Assembly (NCBI RefSeq): GCF_003032475.1 | Contig: NZ_CP028369.1 | Location: 4,278,001-4,342,000 of the forward strand | Length of the DNA stretch: 64,000 nt | Direction: 5' to 3' | Source: Streptomyces sp. P3 | GTDB taxonomy: Bacteria > Actinomycetota > Actinomycetes > Streptomycetales > Streptomycetaceae | In this document: positions 44,369 to 55,993 of the stretch, in pieces | How the letters are laid out: every line of letters starts with the position of its first letter | Numbering within the stretch: position 1 is the first letter of the stretch | Position numbers and translations under genes: made by a program | Notes under the pieces: generated by a model | The model's input: the letters and a program-made list of their open reading frames with translations, nothing else | Databases searched by the model: none | What the model was told of the DNA's origin: nothing

Positions 44369-45469
44369 ATGATCGCTCGGCTCAGGTCGGTCACGACCCG
44401 GTGGACGGTCCTCGTGCCGGCGCTGGCGGTCGTGCTGCTGGTCCTGACCTGGGGGCGCGACCTGCCGGGCCCGCTGGTCGCGCTGCTGACGATGGTCCTC
44501 GCCGGAGCGGTCCTGGCCGCCGTGCACCACGCGGAGGTCGTCGCCCATCGGGTGGGTGAGCCGTTCGGCTCGCTCGTCCTCGCCGTCGCGGTGACGATCA
44601 TCGAGGTGGCACTGATCGTCACCCTGATGGCCGACGGCGGCGACAAGAGCTCGACGCTGGCCAGGGACACGGTCTTCGCGGCCGTGATGATCACCTGCAA
44701 CGGCATCGTCGGCCTCTGCCTGCTGGTGGCGTCCCTGCGTCACGGCACGGCGGTCTTCAACCCGGAGGGCACGGGAGCCGCCCTGGCGACCGTCGCCACA
44801 CTGGCCACGCTGAGCCTCGTCCTGCCGACCTTCACCACCAGCAAGCCGGGCCCGGAGTTCTCCGGTGTCCAGCTCACGTTCGCCGCCGTCTCCTCACTGA
44901 TCCTCTACGGCCTCTTCGTGGCGACGCAGACCGTACGGCACCGCGACTACTTCCTGCCGGTCACCCGTCAGGGAGACGTGATCACCGCGGACGACCACGC
45001 AGGCGTCCCCACCTCCCGGACCGCCCTGATCAGCCTCGGGATGCTCGGTCTCGCCCTGATCGGCGTGGTGGGACTCGCCAAAGGGGTCTCGCCCACGATC
45101 GAGGCCGGGGTGGACGCGGCCGGACTTCATCACGCGGTCGTCGGCGTGGTCATCGCACTGCTCGTGCTGCTCCCCGAGACCATCGCCGCGCTGCGCTCCG
45201 CACGCCGCGACCGGGTGCAGACCAGCCTCAACCTGGCGCTCGGCTCCGCGATGGCGAGCATCGGCCTGACCATCCCCGCGGTCGCCCTGGCCTCGATCTG
45301 GCTCTCGGGCCCCCTCGTCCTCGGCCTCGGCGCCACCCACATGGTGCTGCTGGCGCTCACCATCGTGGTCAGCTCGCTGACGGTGGTCCCGGGACGGGCC
45401 ACCCCGCTGCAGGGCGGCGTCCATCTGGTGCTCTTCGCCGCCTACCTGGAACTGGCGATCAATCCGTAG
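44369..45469 (+). CDS. chaA: Calcium/proton antiporter, ChaA/CaCA family
   Basis: This 366-residue protein has about 11 membrane helices with the two inverted alpha-repeat motifs of the Ca2+/cation antiporter superfamily: GEPFGSLVLAVAVTIIEVAL in the first half and LPETIAALRSARRDR, then NLALGSAMASIGLTIPAVAL, in the second. The conserved Glu in each is the ion-binding residue. It exchanges cytoplasmic Ca2+ or Na+/K+ for H+. The ATG at 44369 fits the family start. Confidence 0.93.
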   Translation: MIARLRSVTTRWTVLVPALAVVLLVLTWGRDLPGPLVALLTMVLAGAVLAAVHHAEVVAHRVGEPFGSLVLAVAVTIIEVALIVTLMADGGDKSSTLARDTVFAAVMITCNGIVGLCLLVASLRHGTAVFNPEGTGAALATVATLATLSLVLPTFTTSKPGPEFSGVQLTFAAVSSLILYGLFVATQTVRHRDYFLPVTRQGDVITADDHAGVPTSRTALISLGMLGLALIGVVGLAKGVSPTIEAGVDAAGLHHAVVGVVIALLVLLPETIAALRSARRDRVQTSLNLALGSAMASIGLTIPAVALASIWLSGPLVLGLGATHMVLLALTIVVSSLTVVPGRATPLQGGVHLVLFAAYLELAINP

Positions 45470-45637
45470 CGGCGGCCCTCCGCCCACTGCCGCAGGTCGC
45501 CGCCGGGGCCCGCCCCCGCTGCCCGCCCGAGGCGGATCGCGTACGACGTCGGGGGCTCGGCGGGGGCGTTCTCCCGACGGTCCGTCCGTGACCCCGAGGC
45601 GGGCTCATCAGCAGAACCACCAGTCACATCCTCACTG

Positions 45638-46684
45638 TCAGTAGGTGACCGTAATGCGCCGGGCCGGACCGTCCACGCGTACCGTGCCGCCGTACGGGAG
45701 GACCAGCTGGGGGTCCGTGTGGCCGAAGTCGACGTCGAAGACGGCCGACGTGTCGGGGGCGTAGGCGGCCAGCACGTGCTCCACCGCCGCGCGCTGCTCG
45801 GCGGCGTACCGGGCGGCCGCCTCCGGGGAGTTGGGGTGCTCGAAGGACCACGTCCTGGCACGGCCCATGAGCAGTGCGGGAAAACGCCGCAGCAGGCCGC
45901 GCTCGCCCATGGCGCGCAGGATCCGGAAGACGGCCGTGGCGCTCGGAAGCTCCTCCGAGGTCTCGAGGATCAGCACGCCGCCGTCGTACGTCGACGGATC
46001 GGGGGAGACCTCGCGGTCGGCCATCAGCAGGCAGGAGAGGGTCTCCAGTTCTCCGCCCCAACTGCGGCCCTCCACCACGCGGTCGGGGCCCCGCCAGGTC
46101 CAGCCGCCCTCCTTCGGGGTCTCCGGCTCGGCCGCGAAGGTCGCCGGATCGGCCCAGTCGCCGTTGACGTTGTTCCAGCGCTCGGCGGGGCGCAGCTCGT
46201 AGGGGCCGGAGGTGAACAGCGCGGCCCGCAGCGAGTCGACGGTCTGTGGATGCATGGCTCCCGGTCGGCCCAGCTCGACCATCACGCTCGTGCCGTGGTA
46301 GCCGACGACACCGCAGTTGTACAGGAACGCCAGCAGGTTGGTGTTGTCGCTCATCCCGAAGAACGGCTTGGGGTGGGCGCGGATCAACTCCCGGTCCAGG
46401 AAGGGCAGCACGGTGATCTGGTCGTCGCCGCCGATCGACGCCATCACCGCGGTGATGTCCGGGTCGGCGAAGGCGGCGTGGATGTCGTCGGCGCGCGCTT
46501 GCGGCGTCGCCTCCATCGTGCGCGTGGTCGGGTACTCGACCGGTTCCAGGCCGAAGTCCTCGCGCAGCCGGGTGAGACCCAGTTCGAAGGGACGGGGGTA
46601 GAGCGCGGGCAGGCCGGCCGAGGGCGAGAGGACGGCTATGCGGTCTCCGGGCGAGGGTTTGGGCGGATACACAGGGGTGGCCAT
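45638..46684 (-). CDS. S66 family peptidase (LD-carboxypeptidase / MccF-like)
   Basis: This 348-residue protein is a serine peptidase of family S66. The nucleophile elbow is [16 protein letters not shown], the catalytic Glu is in [11 protein letters not shown] and the His is in [15 protein letters not shown]. Enzymes of the family trim L,D-peptides of murein tetrapeptide or inactivate microcin C-like antibiotics (MccF). With no murein-recycling neighbours and no signal peptide, an MccF-like cytoplasmic role is at least as likely. The ATG at 46684 begins the family N-terminus ([20 protein letters not shown]). It is divergent from aroQ. Confidence 0.92.
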   Translation of the reverse strand: MATPVYPPKPSPGDRIAVLSPSAGLPALYPRPFELGLTRLREDFGLEPVEYPTTRTMEATPQARADDIHAAFADPDITAVMASIGGDDQITVLPFLDRELIRAHPKPFFGMSDNTNLLAFLYNCGVVGYHGTSVMVELGRPGAMHPQTVDSLRAALFTSGPYELRPAERWNNVNGDWADPATFAAEPETPKEGGWTWRGPDRVVEGRSWGGELETLSCLLMADREVSPDPSTYDGGVLILETSEELPSATAVFRILRAMGERGLLRRFPALLMGRARTWSFEHPNSPEAAARYAAEQRAAVEHVLAAYAPDTSAVFDVDFGHTDPQLVLPYGGTVRVDGPARRITVTY

Positions 46685-46780
46685 GCGCGGAGCGTAGGGC
46701 TTCCCGTCCGGCTCCCGCACCGTGATAAACCGGGGTCGAGCGGCGGCCTCGGACGGCTGCCCCGAAGGACCGGAGGAACC

Positions 46781-47254
46781 GTGCCCCGCAGCCTGGCCAA
46801 CGCACCGATCATGATTCTCAACGGCCCCAATCTGAACCTGCTGGGGCAGCGGCAGCCGGAGATCTACGGTAGCGACACCCTGGCCGACGTCGAGGCGATG
46901 TGTGTCCTGGCGGCGGCCGGGCACGGCGGCACGGTGGACTTCCGCCAGTCCAACCACGAGGGCGAGCTGGTCGACTGGATCCACGAGGCGCGGCTGAACC
47001 ACTGCGGCATCGTGATCAACCCCGGCGCCTACTCGCACACGTCCGTCGCGATCCTCGACGCGCTCAACACCTGCGACGGCCTGCCCGTGCTGGAGGTCCA
47101 CATCTCCAACATCCACCGGCGCGAGTCGTTCCGGCACCACTCCTACGTTTCGTTGCGCGCCGACGGGGTCATCGCGGGCTGCGGGGTGCAGGGGTACGTG
47201 TTCGGCGTGGAGCGGGTCGCGGCGCTCGCGGGACCGGGCAAGGCCGACGCGTAG
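46781..47254 (+). CDS. aroQ: Type II 3-dehydroquinate dehydratase
   Basis: This 157-residue enzyme performs the third step of the shikimate pathway, dehydrating 3-dehydroquinate to 3-dehydroshikimate. The motifs of the dodecameric type II enzyme are all present: [20 protein letters not shown] with the catalytic Tyr and Arg, [34 protein letters not shown] with the catalytic His region, and [20 protein letters not shown]. The GTG at 46781 has cggaggaa 2 nt upstream. A strong hairpin follows the gene. Confidence 0.97.
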   Translation: MPRSLANAPIMILNGPNLNLLGQRQPEIYGSDTLADVEAMCVLAAAGHGGTVDFRQSNHEGELVDWIHEARLNHCGIVINPGAYSHTSVAILDALNTCDGLPVLEVHISNIHRRESFRHHSYVSLRADGVIAGCGVQGYVFGVERVAALAGPGKADA

Positions 47255-47275
47255 GGACGGGGCGGGGGTTCGCCC

Positions 47276-47315
47276 GGGCCGCCGGTCGAGGGCGGGGAAC
47301 GTGGACCGGCGGCCC
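47276..47315 (+). terminator. Hairpin terminator after aroQ
   Basis: Gggccgccggtc (47276-47287) pairs perfectly with gaccggcggccc (47304-47315), a 12-bp stem with a 16-nt loop, 22 bases after the aroQ stop. Confidence 0.85.
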
Positions 47316-47467
47316 ATCCGCGCCGGAGCCGTCATCCCGCGCGGGGCTGCAATCAGTTGACCGCGCAACCACGTATGAGGGGGAGCGCGCGTGGAGCGTC
47401 GGCGCGTGCACGCGATTCACACGGGGCGCGCGTTCAAAGGCGCGCGCCCCGTGCGGTGAGAGGTCAC

Positions 47468-47602
47468 CACCCGCGCGTGCCACTGCGGCAGGTGCGGCAG
47501 GTGCGGCAGGTGCGGCCGCTCGGCGTCCCGCGTCATGTCGTCGCCGTGTCCCGCATGGACCAGACAGACCCAGGTCTCGTCCGGACACACGTCGAAAATC
47601 TT
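47468..47602 (-). pseudogene. Fragment of a metallo-beta-lactamase-fold hydrolase gene
   Basis: The minus strand reads KIFDVCPDETWVCLVHAGHG, then DDMTRDAERPHLP four times over, then QWHARV. This aligns with the last 35 residues of the intact MBL-fold gene at 51280-51933 (KIFDVLPDETWVYPGHGNDT, AERPHLPEWRARGW). It has a small insertion, an HLP repeat expansion and no upstream part, since similarity stops at the KIF position. It has no start codon and is a decayed remnant. Confidence 0.8.
47483..47518. repeat. 9-bp tandem repeat, four copies
   Basis: Four units of (g/c)tgcggcag, the last ending ccg, lie head to tail inside the MBL fragment and read as repeated His-Leu-Pro on the minus strand. 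The intact gene has a single HLP, so this is a local slippage expansion. Confidence 0.85.
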
Positions 47603-47631
47603 CGTCCTCCTCGACGTCGTGGATCAGACGC

Positions 47632-47961
47632 GTGAAGGTCTCCGGCCCTTACGGCTCCGAGGAGAACGGCTGGGAGGCCGGCGGCGAGTACGTCGAGAAC
47701 GACGTTTCCGCCCATTCGGGTGAGGAGTGCCCCGCACGCGAGCGGCTGATGGTCGACGCCCCGCTCGGCCGCTACAGCTTCACCGCCTCGACCCCGACCG
47801 CCGCCGCCCTGCGCCCGCTGAGCTACGTGGACGCGATCGAGCGGGACGAGGGCGACGAAGGCGCGGACTCGACACCCCCTTCGGGTGACGCGGGCATATC
47901 AGGTGGCCGGATGCTCGAAAATCGCGAGTACCGGCAGGGGAGCCGCTGTCAGGCCGCCTGA
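47632..47961 (+). CDS. Orphan reading frame, possibly a gene remnant
   Basis: This 109-residue frame has strong third-position GC for about 80 codons (VKVSGPYGSEENGWEAGGEY onwards, to YVDAIERDEGDEG), so it is or was coding. There is no ribosome site at the GTG at 47632. The coding bias fades toward the end, and the frame just upstream is GC-biased in a different phase. It lies beside the MBL fragment in a degraded stretch. No family was recognised; a truncated or frameshifted gene is as likely as an intact small one. Confidence 0.4.
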   Translation: MKVSGPYGSEENGWEAGGEYVENDVSAHSGEECPARERLMVDAPLGRYSFTASTPTAAALRPLSYVDAIERDEGDEGADSTPPSGDAGISGGRMLENREYRQGSRCQAA

Positions 47962-47967
47962 GATGTC

Positions 47968-48555
47968 CTACCAGGCCTTGATCGATGCGGCCGATCGGGC
48001 GGCCTGCTCGATCTTCGCGCAGTGGGCTGCGCGGGCTTCCTCGTCGATTTGCTTCTCGTGTTCGGCGCGCAACCCGGTCCGGCCGTCGAGGCCCTCCCGC
48101 AGGATGTCGGCGTGCCCGGCATGCCGGACGGACTCGCCGAGGACATGGACCATGATGGCGAACAGGTTCGTGTTGGGATGAGGTTCCGGCCACCACGGCA
48201 CGTGGCCTGGGGCGTCGAGGGGAAGCGCGGTGATCGTCGCGTCCGAGTGTTCCCACGTGCGCCGGTAGAACCCGATGATCTGAGCGCGAGTCTCGTCCTC
48301 GGTCGCCCACTGGTCGCTGCCGTCGGAGTCCTGCCACCGGGACAGCGTTTCAGGGGAAGGGCGGTCGAAGACCTCGCCGAAGTACCTCGCCTCGACGGTG
48401 GCCACGTGTTTGACCAGGCCGAGGAGGTTGGTCCCGGTCGCCGTCAGAGGTCTGCGGGCGTCGTACTCGGACAAGCCGTCGAGTTTCCAGAGCAGCGCCT
48501 CGCGGTCCCGCCGCAGTCTCCCGTGCAGGTTGGCCTTCGCGAATTCATCGATCAT
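47968..48555 (-). CDS. DinB family protein (DUF664 type)
   Basis: This 195-residue protein is of the DinB/YfiT-like four-helix-bundle superfamily. The metal-binding pattern is spread over three helices: LLGLVKHVATVEARYF, the VLGESVRHAGHADILREGL segment with two His, and an acidic segment between. In actinobacteria these proteins are candidate mycothiol- or metal-dependent enzymes; the substrate is unknown. The ATG at 48555 is chosen because ggaagg lies 10 nt upstream; an ATG 18 bases earlier is possible. Confidence 0.9.
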   Translation of the reverse strand: MIDEFAKANLHGRLRRDREALLWKLDGLSEYDARRPLTATGTNLLGLVKHVATVEARYFGEVFDRPSPETLSRWQDSDGSDQWATEDETRAQIIGFYRRTWEHSDATITALPLDAPGHVPWWPEPHPNTNLFAIMVHVLGESVRHAGHADILREGLDGRTGLRAEHEKQIDEEARAAHCAKIEQAARSAASIKAW

Positions 48556-48736
48556 GTGGCATGAACCTTCCATGGGTTGTTCGGGGTCTCGAGATCCCGT
48601 ACCTGGTCCGCAACGCGGGCAGAGCCGAGGCGTAGGACTCCTGACGCCATGAGCCGCCGGGAACGACTGGCTGTCAGGGAGACGTGGGGTGGGGGGCGGG
48701 GTGCGGGACGGCTCGCGGCCGACCGGCCTGCGACGG

Positions 48737-50053
48737 TCACCGCACAGGACAGCTGCGCGCATGCTGTTCGGTGCCGTTCTCTGATCCCGTTGAGCGGTCC
48801 GGGACGGGGACCGGGGAGGTGGGCGGGCGCCAGGTGAGGATCCAGCCGGCGGTAAGCACCGCCGCGCCCCCTGCCAGGGCGATCGCGCCGCCTGTTCCGA
48901 GGCCCGCGGCCATCGAGCCGAAGCAGGCCGGCCCGACGCCCTGCAGCGTCATGCCGGCGGAGCCGAGCAGACCGAACGCCTGGCCCCGGCCGTCCTGCGG
49001 CAGGGCGTCCAGGAACGGCCGTTGCAGGCCGAGGCCGTAGGGCAATCCGAAGCCGCAGAGCAGCAGCAGACAGGACGAGACGCCCACTCCGGGTTCGGTG
49101 GCGAAGCCGAGCAGCGGCAGTCCCGTCAGCGCGATCAACGGGACTACCAGTCGCTCCCGGGTGGGTGGCCGTAGCAGTCGACCCACCACCAGGTCACCGA
49201 CGAGCATGCCGACCGGCGGACAGCCCATCAGCACCGCGTACCAGCCGGGCGCGAAGTGGCGTCCTCCCGCGTAGGCGACGATCAGACCTTCCGCGCCCGT
49301 GACGAAGGCGGGCGGAAGCCACTGAGCCAGCATCAGTCGTCGTACCCTCTGTCCGCGCAGCAGCAGGACGGCGCCGTGCAGGCTTGCCCGGACGGCCCCG
49401 CCGTCGCCCCGAGCGCTGCCCGGTGTGCCGCCGAACTCTCCCGGCTCCAGCCGGGGCAGCCGGATGCGGACGGCGAGCGCGCAGCCGAGGTACAGGGCGG
49501 CGCTCACCACGAGCGCCCGGTGCGGGCCGAGCACCGCGACGACCGCACCTCCCAGCGCCAGACCGGACAATTGCGCGCCGGAGGATGCGATGTTGTTCAG
49601 TGAACGGCCCAGTACATAGGCGTCGCCCTCCAGCGACTGGGCGACCAGCCGACTCGACGCGCCGTGAAACACCGGTGTGGCGAGGGAGACCAGCGCCACG
49701 ACACCGAGGCTTGCCGCGATCGGCATCCGCACCAGGGCGAGCAGCAGGGCGCTGGCGCACGTCAAGGCGTAGCCGCCGGTGATGAGCGCGCGGGGCGGCA
49801 GCCGGTCGGCCAGCGAGCCCAGCAGCAGCGAGCCGAACAGCTGCGGGACGAAGCCGATGCCGAAAGCCACTGCGCTCAGCAGCGGGGAGCCGGTGGCCGA
49901 GAAGACCAGCACCGAGAACGTGGTGATCCGCAGCGCGTCCGCAGTGATCGCGACGGCGCGGGTCGAGAAGAGCAGCCGGAAGCGAGGCTCGGCCAGCACC
50001 TCCCGGTAGGTGGCGCGGTAATTGCCCTGCGCGGGTTCGGCGGTTGGGGTCAT
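48737..50053 (-). CDS. MFS exporter
   Basis: This 438-residue membrane protein has 12 predicted helices in the MFS fold. Typical segments are LFSTRAVAITADALRITTFS, GSLADRLPPRALITGGYALT and the central HGAVLLLRGQRVRRLMLAQW, as in MFS_3/enterobactin-exporter-like members. It probably exports a drug or metabolite. It is divergent from an ArsR-type regulator, with an operator-like dyad between them, so it is likely induced by its substrate. Confidence 0.9.
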   Translation of the reverse strand: MTPTAEPAQGNYRATYREVLAEPRFRLLFSTRAVAITADALRITTFSVLVFSATGSPLLSAVAFGIGFVPQLFGSLLLGSLADRLPPRALITGGYALTCASALLLALVRMPIAASLGVVALVSLATPVFHGASSRLVAQSLEGDAYVLGRSLNNIASSGAQLSGLALGGAVVAVLGPHRALVVSAALYLGCALAVRIRLPRLEPGEFGGTPGSARGDGGAVRASLHGAVLLLRGQRVRRLMLAQWLPPAFVTGAEGLIVAYAGGRHFAPGWYAVLMGCPPVGMLVGDLVVGRLLRPPTRERLVVPLIALTGLPLLGFATEPGVGVSSCLLLLCGFGLPYGLGLQRPFLDALPQDGRGQAFGLLGSAGMTLQGVGPACFGSMAAGLGTGGAIALAGGAAVLTAGWILTWRPPTSPVPVPDRSTGSENGTEQHARSCPVR

Positions 50054-50092
50054 GGCGCCCAGCCTCGACGTGCGCCGACGCCACTCACCAAT

Positions 50093-50112
50093 GATTCGTC
50101 GCTGGACGAATC
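50093..50112. promoter_or_regulatory. Predicted operator between the MFS and ArsR-type genes
   Basis: GATTCGTC-gctg-GACGAATC is a perfect dyad with 8-bp arms and a 4-bp spacer in the 88-bp divergent gap. It is the probable binding site of the regulator encoded at 50142. Confidence 0.8.
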
Positions 50113-50141
50113 GGAACAGCATCCCGCAGTAGCATGGCAGA

Positions 50142-51125
50142 GTGCTGCGCTTCGAAGTCTCCGTCGAGGACCTGCTGCGCAGCCGGTTCGCACTGTCGCC
50201 GGCGCTGGACCTCTGCCTGCTGCTGCGCTCGCTCGCCGACCACGACCGGCCGCTGCCGCGAGCATGGGCCACCCGACTCATGCCGGCCTTTGAGCGCCTT
50301 CGCCGCGAGACCGAACTGAACGCCGCCCTCGCCCTGCACACCACGCGCGGGGGCGGACCGAACTTCGTCGCCCCGCCTCCACGCGGCCTCAACCAGACCT
50401 GGGCAGACGACCTGGCCATGATCCGGGCCACACCGCTGGAAGCGGCCCGCCAAGAAATCGCCGCCAACGCCACCGGCCCGGCCGCCCGTGATCCCCGGGT
50501 ACGCGCAGTGCTGGACTCCACGGACGCCGTCTCCAGGATCGCCGAGGCGATGGACCAGGCGTGGCAGGAGCTGCTCGCCGCGGACTGGCCGCAACTGCGC
50601 GCGATCTGTGAGCGCGATGTCGTGCACCGGGTGGGTGTGATCGGCGAACACGGATGGGCCACGACCATCGAGAGCCTGCACCCGAGCATCGCCTGGCAAG
50701 CCGGCGGCATCGAGGTCGGCCACTTCCCTCAAGTCGGAACGGTCCGCCTCGCCGGCGACGGGCTACTGCTGATCCCTTCGGTCTTCGTCGAGAACATCGC
50801 CGCCCACCTGGAAGACCCCTGGCCCAGGACCTTGGTCTATCCTGCCCGCGGTACCGCCGCCCTGTGGGGCGAACAGGCGACCGTCCCCAGGCCGGACGCG
50901 CTGACCGCTCTGGTCGGCCGGGCCCGAGCCCGGCTGCTGGTGGCGCTGGACGCCCCGGCCAGTACCAGCCACCTCGCCCGAAGCCTGGCCATGGCACCGG
51001 GCGCGGTCGGAGATCACCTCGCCATCCTGCGAGACGCGGGGCTGCTCGTCCGCGCCCGGTCCGGACGGTCGGTGCTCTACCGGCGTACCCCGCTCGGCGA
51101 GGCGCTGGTCGCCGGTTCGGGCTGA
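50142..51125 (+). CDS. ArsR-type helix-turn-helix regulator with DUF5937 N-terminal region
   Basis: This 327-residue protein has a C-terminal winged helix-turn-helix of the ArsR type (STSHLARSLAMAPGAVGDHLAILRDAGLLVRARSGRSVLYRRT, about residues 270-315). A long N-terminal helical domain (RFEVSVEDLLRSRFALSP onwards, DUF5937-like) probably senses a ligand. Such proteins often repress a neighbouring MFS exporter. It is divergent from one, with a perfect dyad operator between. The GTG at 50142 is chosen by the family N-terminus. Confidence 0.88.
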   Translation: MLRFEVSVEDLLRSRFALSPALDLCLLLRSLADHDRPLPRAWATRLMPAFERLRRETELNAALALHTTRGGGPNFVAPPPRGLNQTWADDLAMIRATPLEAARQEIAANATGPAARDPRVRAVLDSTDAVSRIAEAMDQAWQELLAADWPQLRAICERDVVHRVGVIGEHGWATTIESLHPSIAWQAGGIEVGHFPQVGTVRLAGDGLLLIPSVFVENIAAHLEDPWPRTLVYPARGTAALWGEQATVPRPDALTALVGRARARLLVALDAPASTSHLARSLAMAPGAVGDHLAILRDAGLLVRARSGRSVLYRRTPLGEALVAGSG

Positions 51126-51279
51126 GGCTCCGGGGCCGTGTCCGTACGCAACGGGCGCCGCGAGATCGGCGCGAGATCTCGGTGCGGGGGAGCGCCTTGC
51201 CGGAAGCAGCTGGTGGAGCTGCGGGGCGTGCACAGCGGCACCGCTGCCTCCGGGGCCTCAAGGGGGCGTGGACCTCGCT

Positions 51280-51933
51280 CTACCAGCCCCGTGCGCGCCA
51301 CTCCGGAAGGTGCGGGCGCTCCGCGCCGAGCGTCGTATCGTTGCCGTGGCCGGGATAGACCCACGTCTCGTCCGGGAGCACGTCGAAAATCTTGGTCTCG
51401 ATTCCCGACATCAGGGACTGGAAGTCCTCGGGGCGCGTTGTCCTCCCGGGGCCGCCCGGGAACAGGCAGTCGCCGGTGAAGACGTGGGGGTGGCCGTGCG
51501 GGTCGTCGTAGACCAGGGCGATCGAGCCCGGCGTGTGCCCGACCAGATGGCGTGCCGTCAACTCCACGTTCCCCACCCGGATGACGTCCCCGTCGACGAC
51601 CGGGACGTCGGTCGGCACCGGGATGCCGTCGGCGTCCTCGCGGCCGGCGAAGGTGCGCGCCCGCGTGGCCGCCACGACCTCGGCGAGCGCCTGCCAGTGG
51701 TCGCCGTGCTGATGGGTGGTGACGACGGACGCGATGCCGTCGTCACCGATGGTGCCGAGCAGTGCCTGCGCGTCGTTCGCCGCGTCGATCAGCAGTTGCT
51801 CGTCGGTGGCCCGGCAGCGCAGCAGATAGGCGTTGTTGTTCATCGGGCCGACCGCGATCTTGGTGATCATCAGGTCCTTGAGCTCGTGCACGTCGGCCGG
51901 GCCGCCGACCGTCACCTGTCCGCTGTACGTCAT
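51280..51933 (-). CDS. Metallo-beta-lactamase-fold hydrolase (glyoxalase II-like)
   Basis: This 217-residue protein has the metal-binding motif THQHGDH (HxHxDH), the later ligands in HLVGHTPGSI and VFTGDCLFPGG, and the final His in VYPGHGNDT. It hydrolyses a thioester or similar bond in many relatives; in actinobacteria a mycothiol-linked substrate is possible. The ATG at 51933 starts the protein. The upstream isomerase-fold gene on the same strand ends 9 bases before, so the two likely form an operon. A decayed copy of its 3' end lies at 47468-47602. Confidence 0.92.
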   Translation of the reverse strand: MTYSGQVTVGGPADVHELKDLMITKIAVGPMNNNAYLLRCRATDEQLLIDAANDAQALLGTIGDDGIASVVTTHQHGDHWQALAEVVAATRARTFAGREDADGIPVPTDVPVVDGDVIRVGNVELTARHLVGHTPGSIALVYDDPHGHPHVFTGDCLFPGGPGRTTRPEDFQSLMSGIETKIFDVLPDETWVYPGHGNDTTLGAERPHLPEWRARGW

Positions 51934-51942
51934 GGCGGCAGC

Positions 51943-52629
51943 CTATAGCGGGGGAAGGGCCGGGAGCGGCCCGCCGTCGACCGTCAGCCCGGCGCCGTCA
52001 CGGCGTCCGGCGAGCCAGCCGAGGAGGTCCGCCGGGGTGCCGGTGACGGTCACCTCGGGCTCGTCGGCCTTGCGGCCCGTGCGCCACGCGCGCGTGCCGT
52101 CCGTGAGGCGCGTCGGCGGCACGTCGGGATGCCCGGTGAACCGCTCGGCGAGGAACTCGGTCTCCCGCTCGGTGAACTCCGCCGGCAGGTCCTCGAGCTC
52201 GTAGCCGATGCCGAGGTCCACGGCATGCAGCTCGACTTCCGCCCACCGCCGGAACGGCACGCGGGCCGCCGCGTCGACGATGCCGTTGCGCAGCTCCACC
52301 GTGCGCGACCAGTCCGCGGGCGCGGCTCCGGCCGCCTGCAAGCGGGCCGCGCTCTCCCGGACGTCCGCGAGCTGGACCTGAAGGGGCCGCGGGGCGTCCC
52401 GCTCGATGTCGGCGTCGCGTACCTGTGCGTCGGCGTACATGGGACGGCCCTCGAGGACGTTCACCAGGGCGTCCGCGTTGCGGGCGAGGTGGGCGAGGAC
52501 ATGGCCGCGGCTCCAGCCGGGCAGCCGCGACGGCTCGGCGACCGACGCGTCGTCCCGGCCGGCGACCGCGTTGAGCAGCCGTTCGGTCGCGGTGCGTACG
52601 GACTCCAGGTCATGAGCGTGATCAATCAT
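51943..52629 (-). CDS. Maleylpyruvate-isomerase-family protein (mycothiol-dependent type)
   Basis: This 228-residue protein has the DinB-like N-terminal bundle of mycothiol-dependent maleylpyruvate isomerases. The first ligand His is in GHVLAHLARNADALV and the later ones in RRWAEVELHAVDLGIGY; a C-terminal MDMPI_C-like domain with ADLLGWLAGR follows. The members carry out mycothiol-dependent isomerisation or detoxification. The neighbouring MBL hydrolase fits a mycothiol-linked pathway, but this is inference. The ATG at 52629 is the family start. Confidence 0.88.
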   Translation of the reverse strand: MIDHAHDLESVRTATERLLNAVAGRDDASVAEPSRLPGWSRGHVLAHLARNADALVNVLEGRPMYADAQVRDADIERDAPRPLQVQLADVRESAARLQAAGAAPADWSRTVELRNGIVDAAARVPFRRWAEVELHAVDLGIGYELEDLPAEFTERETEFLAERFTGHPDVPPTRLTDGTRAWRTGRKADEPEVTVTGTPADLLGWLAGRRDGAGLTVDGGPLPALPPL

Positions 52630-52785
52630 GGTGCTGACCTTAGCCTCGCCACTCGTTCGGGTGAAGGTGGTCGCCCGAGCCCGCTATTCGAATGCACGTG
52701 CTATAAGGTCGGTGGCGGCGTCAGGCATGCTGGAAGGCCGGGGATTGTTGTGAACCGGTGAACCCCGGCTGAATCCCGACCGGCG

Positions 52786-52808
52786 TTGTCAGTGGCTCGC
52801 CCTAGTCT
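52786..52808 (+). promoter_or_regulatory. PafBC/RecA-NDp-type promoter of uvrA
   Basis: TTGTCAGTG (52786-52794), 8 bases and TAGTCT (52803-52808) match TTGTCRGTG-N8-TAnnnT completely. The uvrA start is 55 bases downstream of the -10, so this mRNA has a leader. Confidence 0.85.
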
Positions 52809-52863
52809 GAGGAAGACGGGGGCCCCGCCCCTGTCACTTCTCTCAAGAAAGGTGCGGACCGGC

Positions 52864-55890
<3,027 letters not shown>

Positions 55891-55941
55891 CGCGGGCACT
55901 CCGTGCGCGTGGGCCCGGCCTGCCACGCGCAACGGCGAAAG

Positions 55942-55993
55942 GACGGCGCCCCGCGGGGCTCTTGGGTTCTACTGATCCCCGCGGGGCGCCGTC
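55942..55993 (+). terminator. Strong hairpin terminator after uvrA
   Basis: Gacggcgccccgcgggg (55942-55958) pairs perfectly with its complement (55977-55993), a 17-bp stem with an 18-nt loop, 51 bases after the uvrA stop. Confidence 0.9.

Noticed and set aside
52681-52710. Possible LexA (SOS) box upstream of uvrA
   Set aside because: The stretch ctattcgaatgcacgtgc does not keep the CGAAC/GTTCG half-sites, whereas the PafBC-type element is exact.
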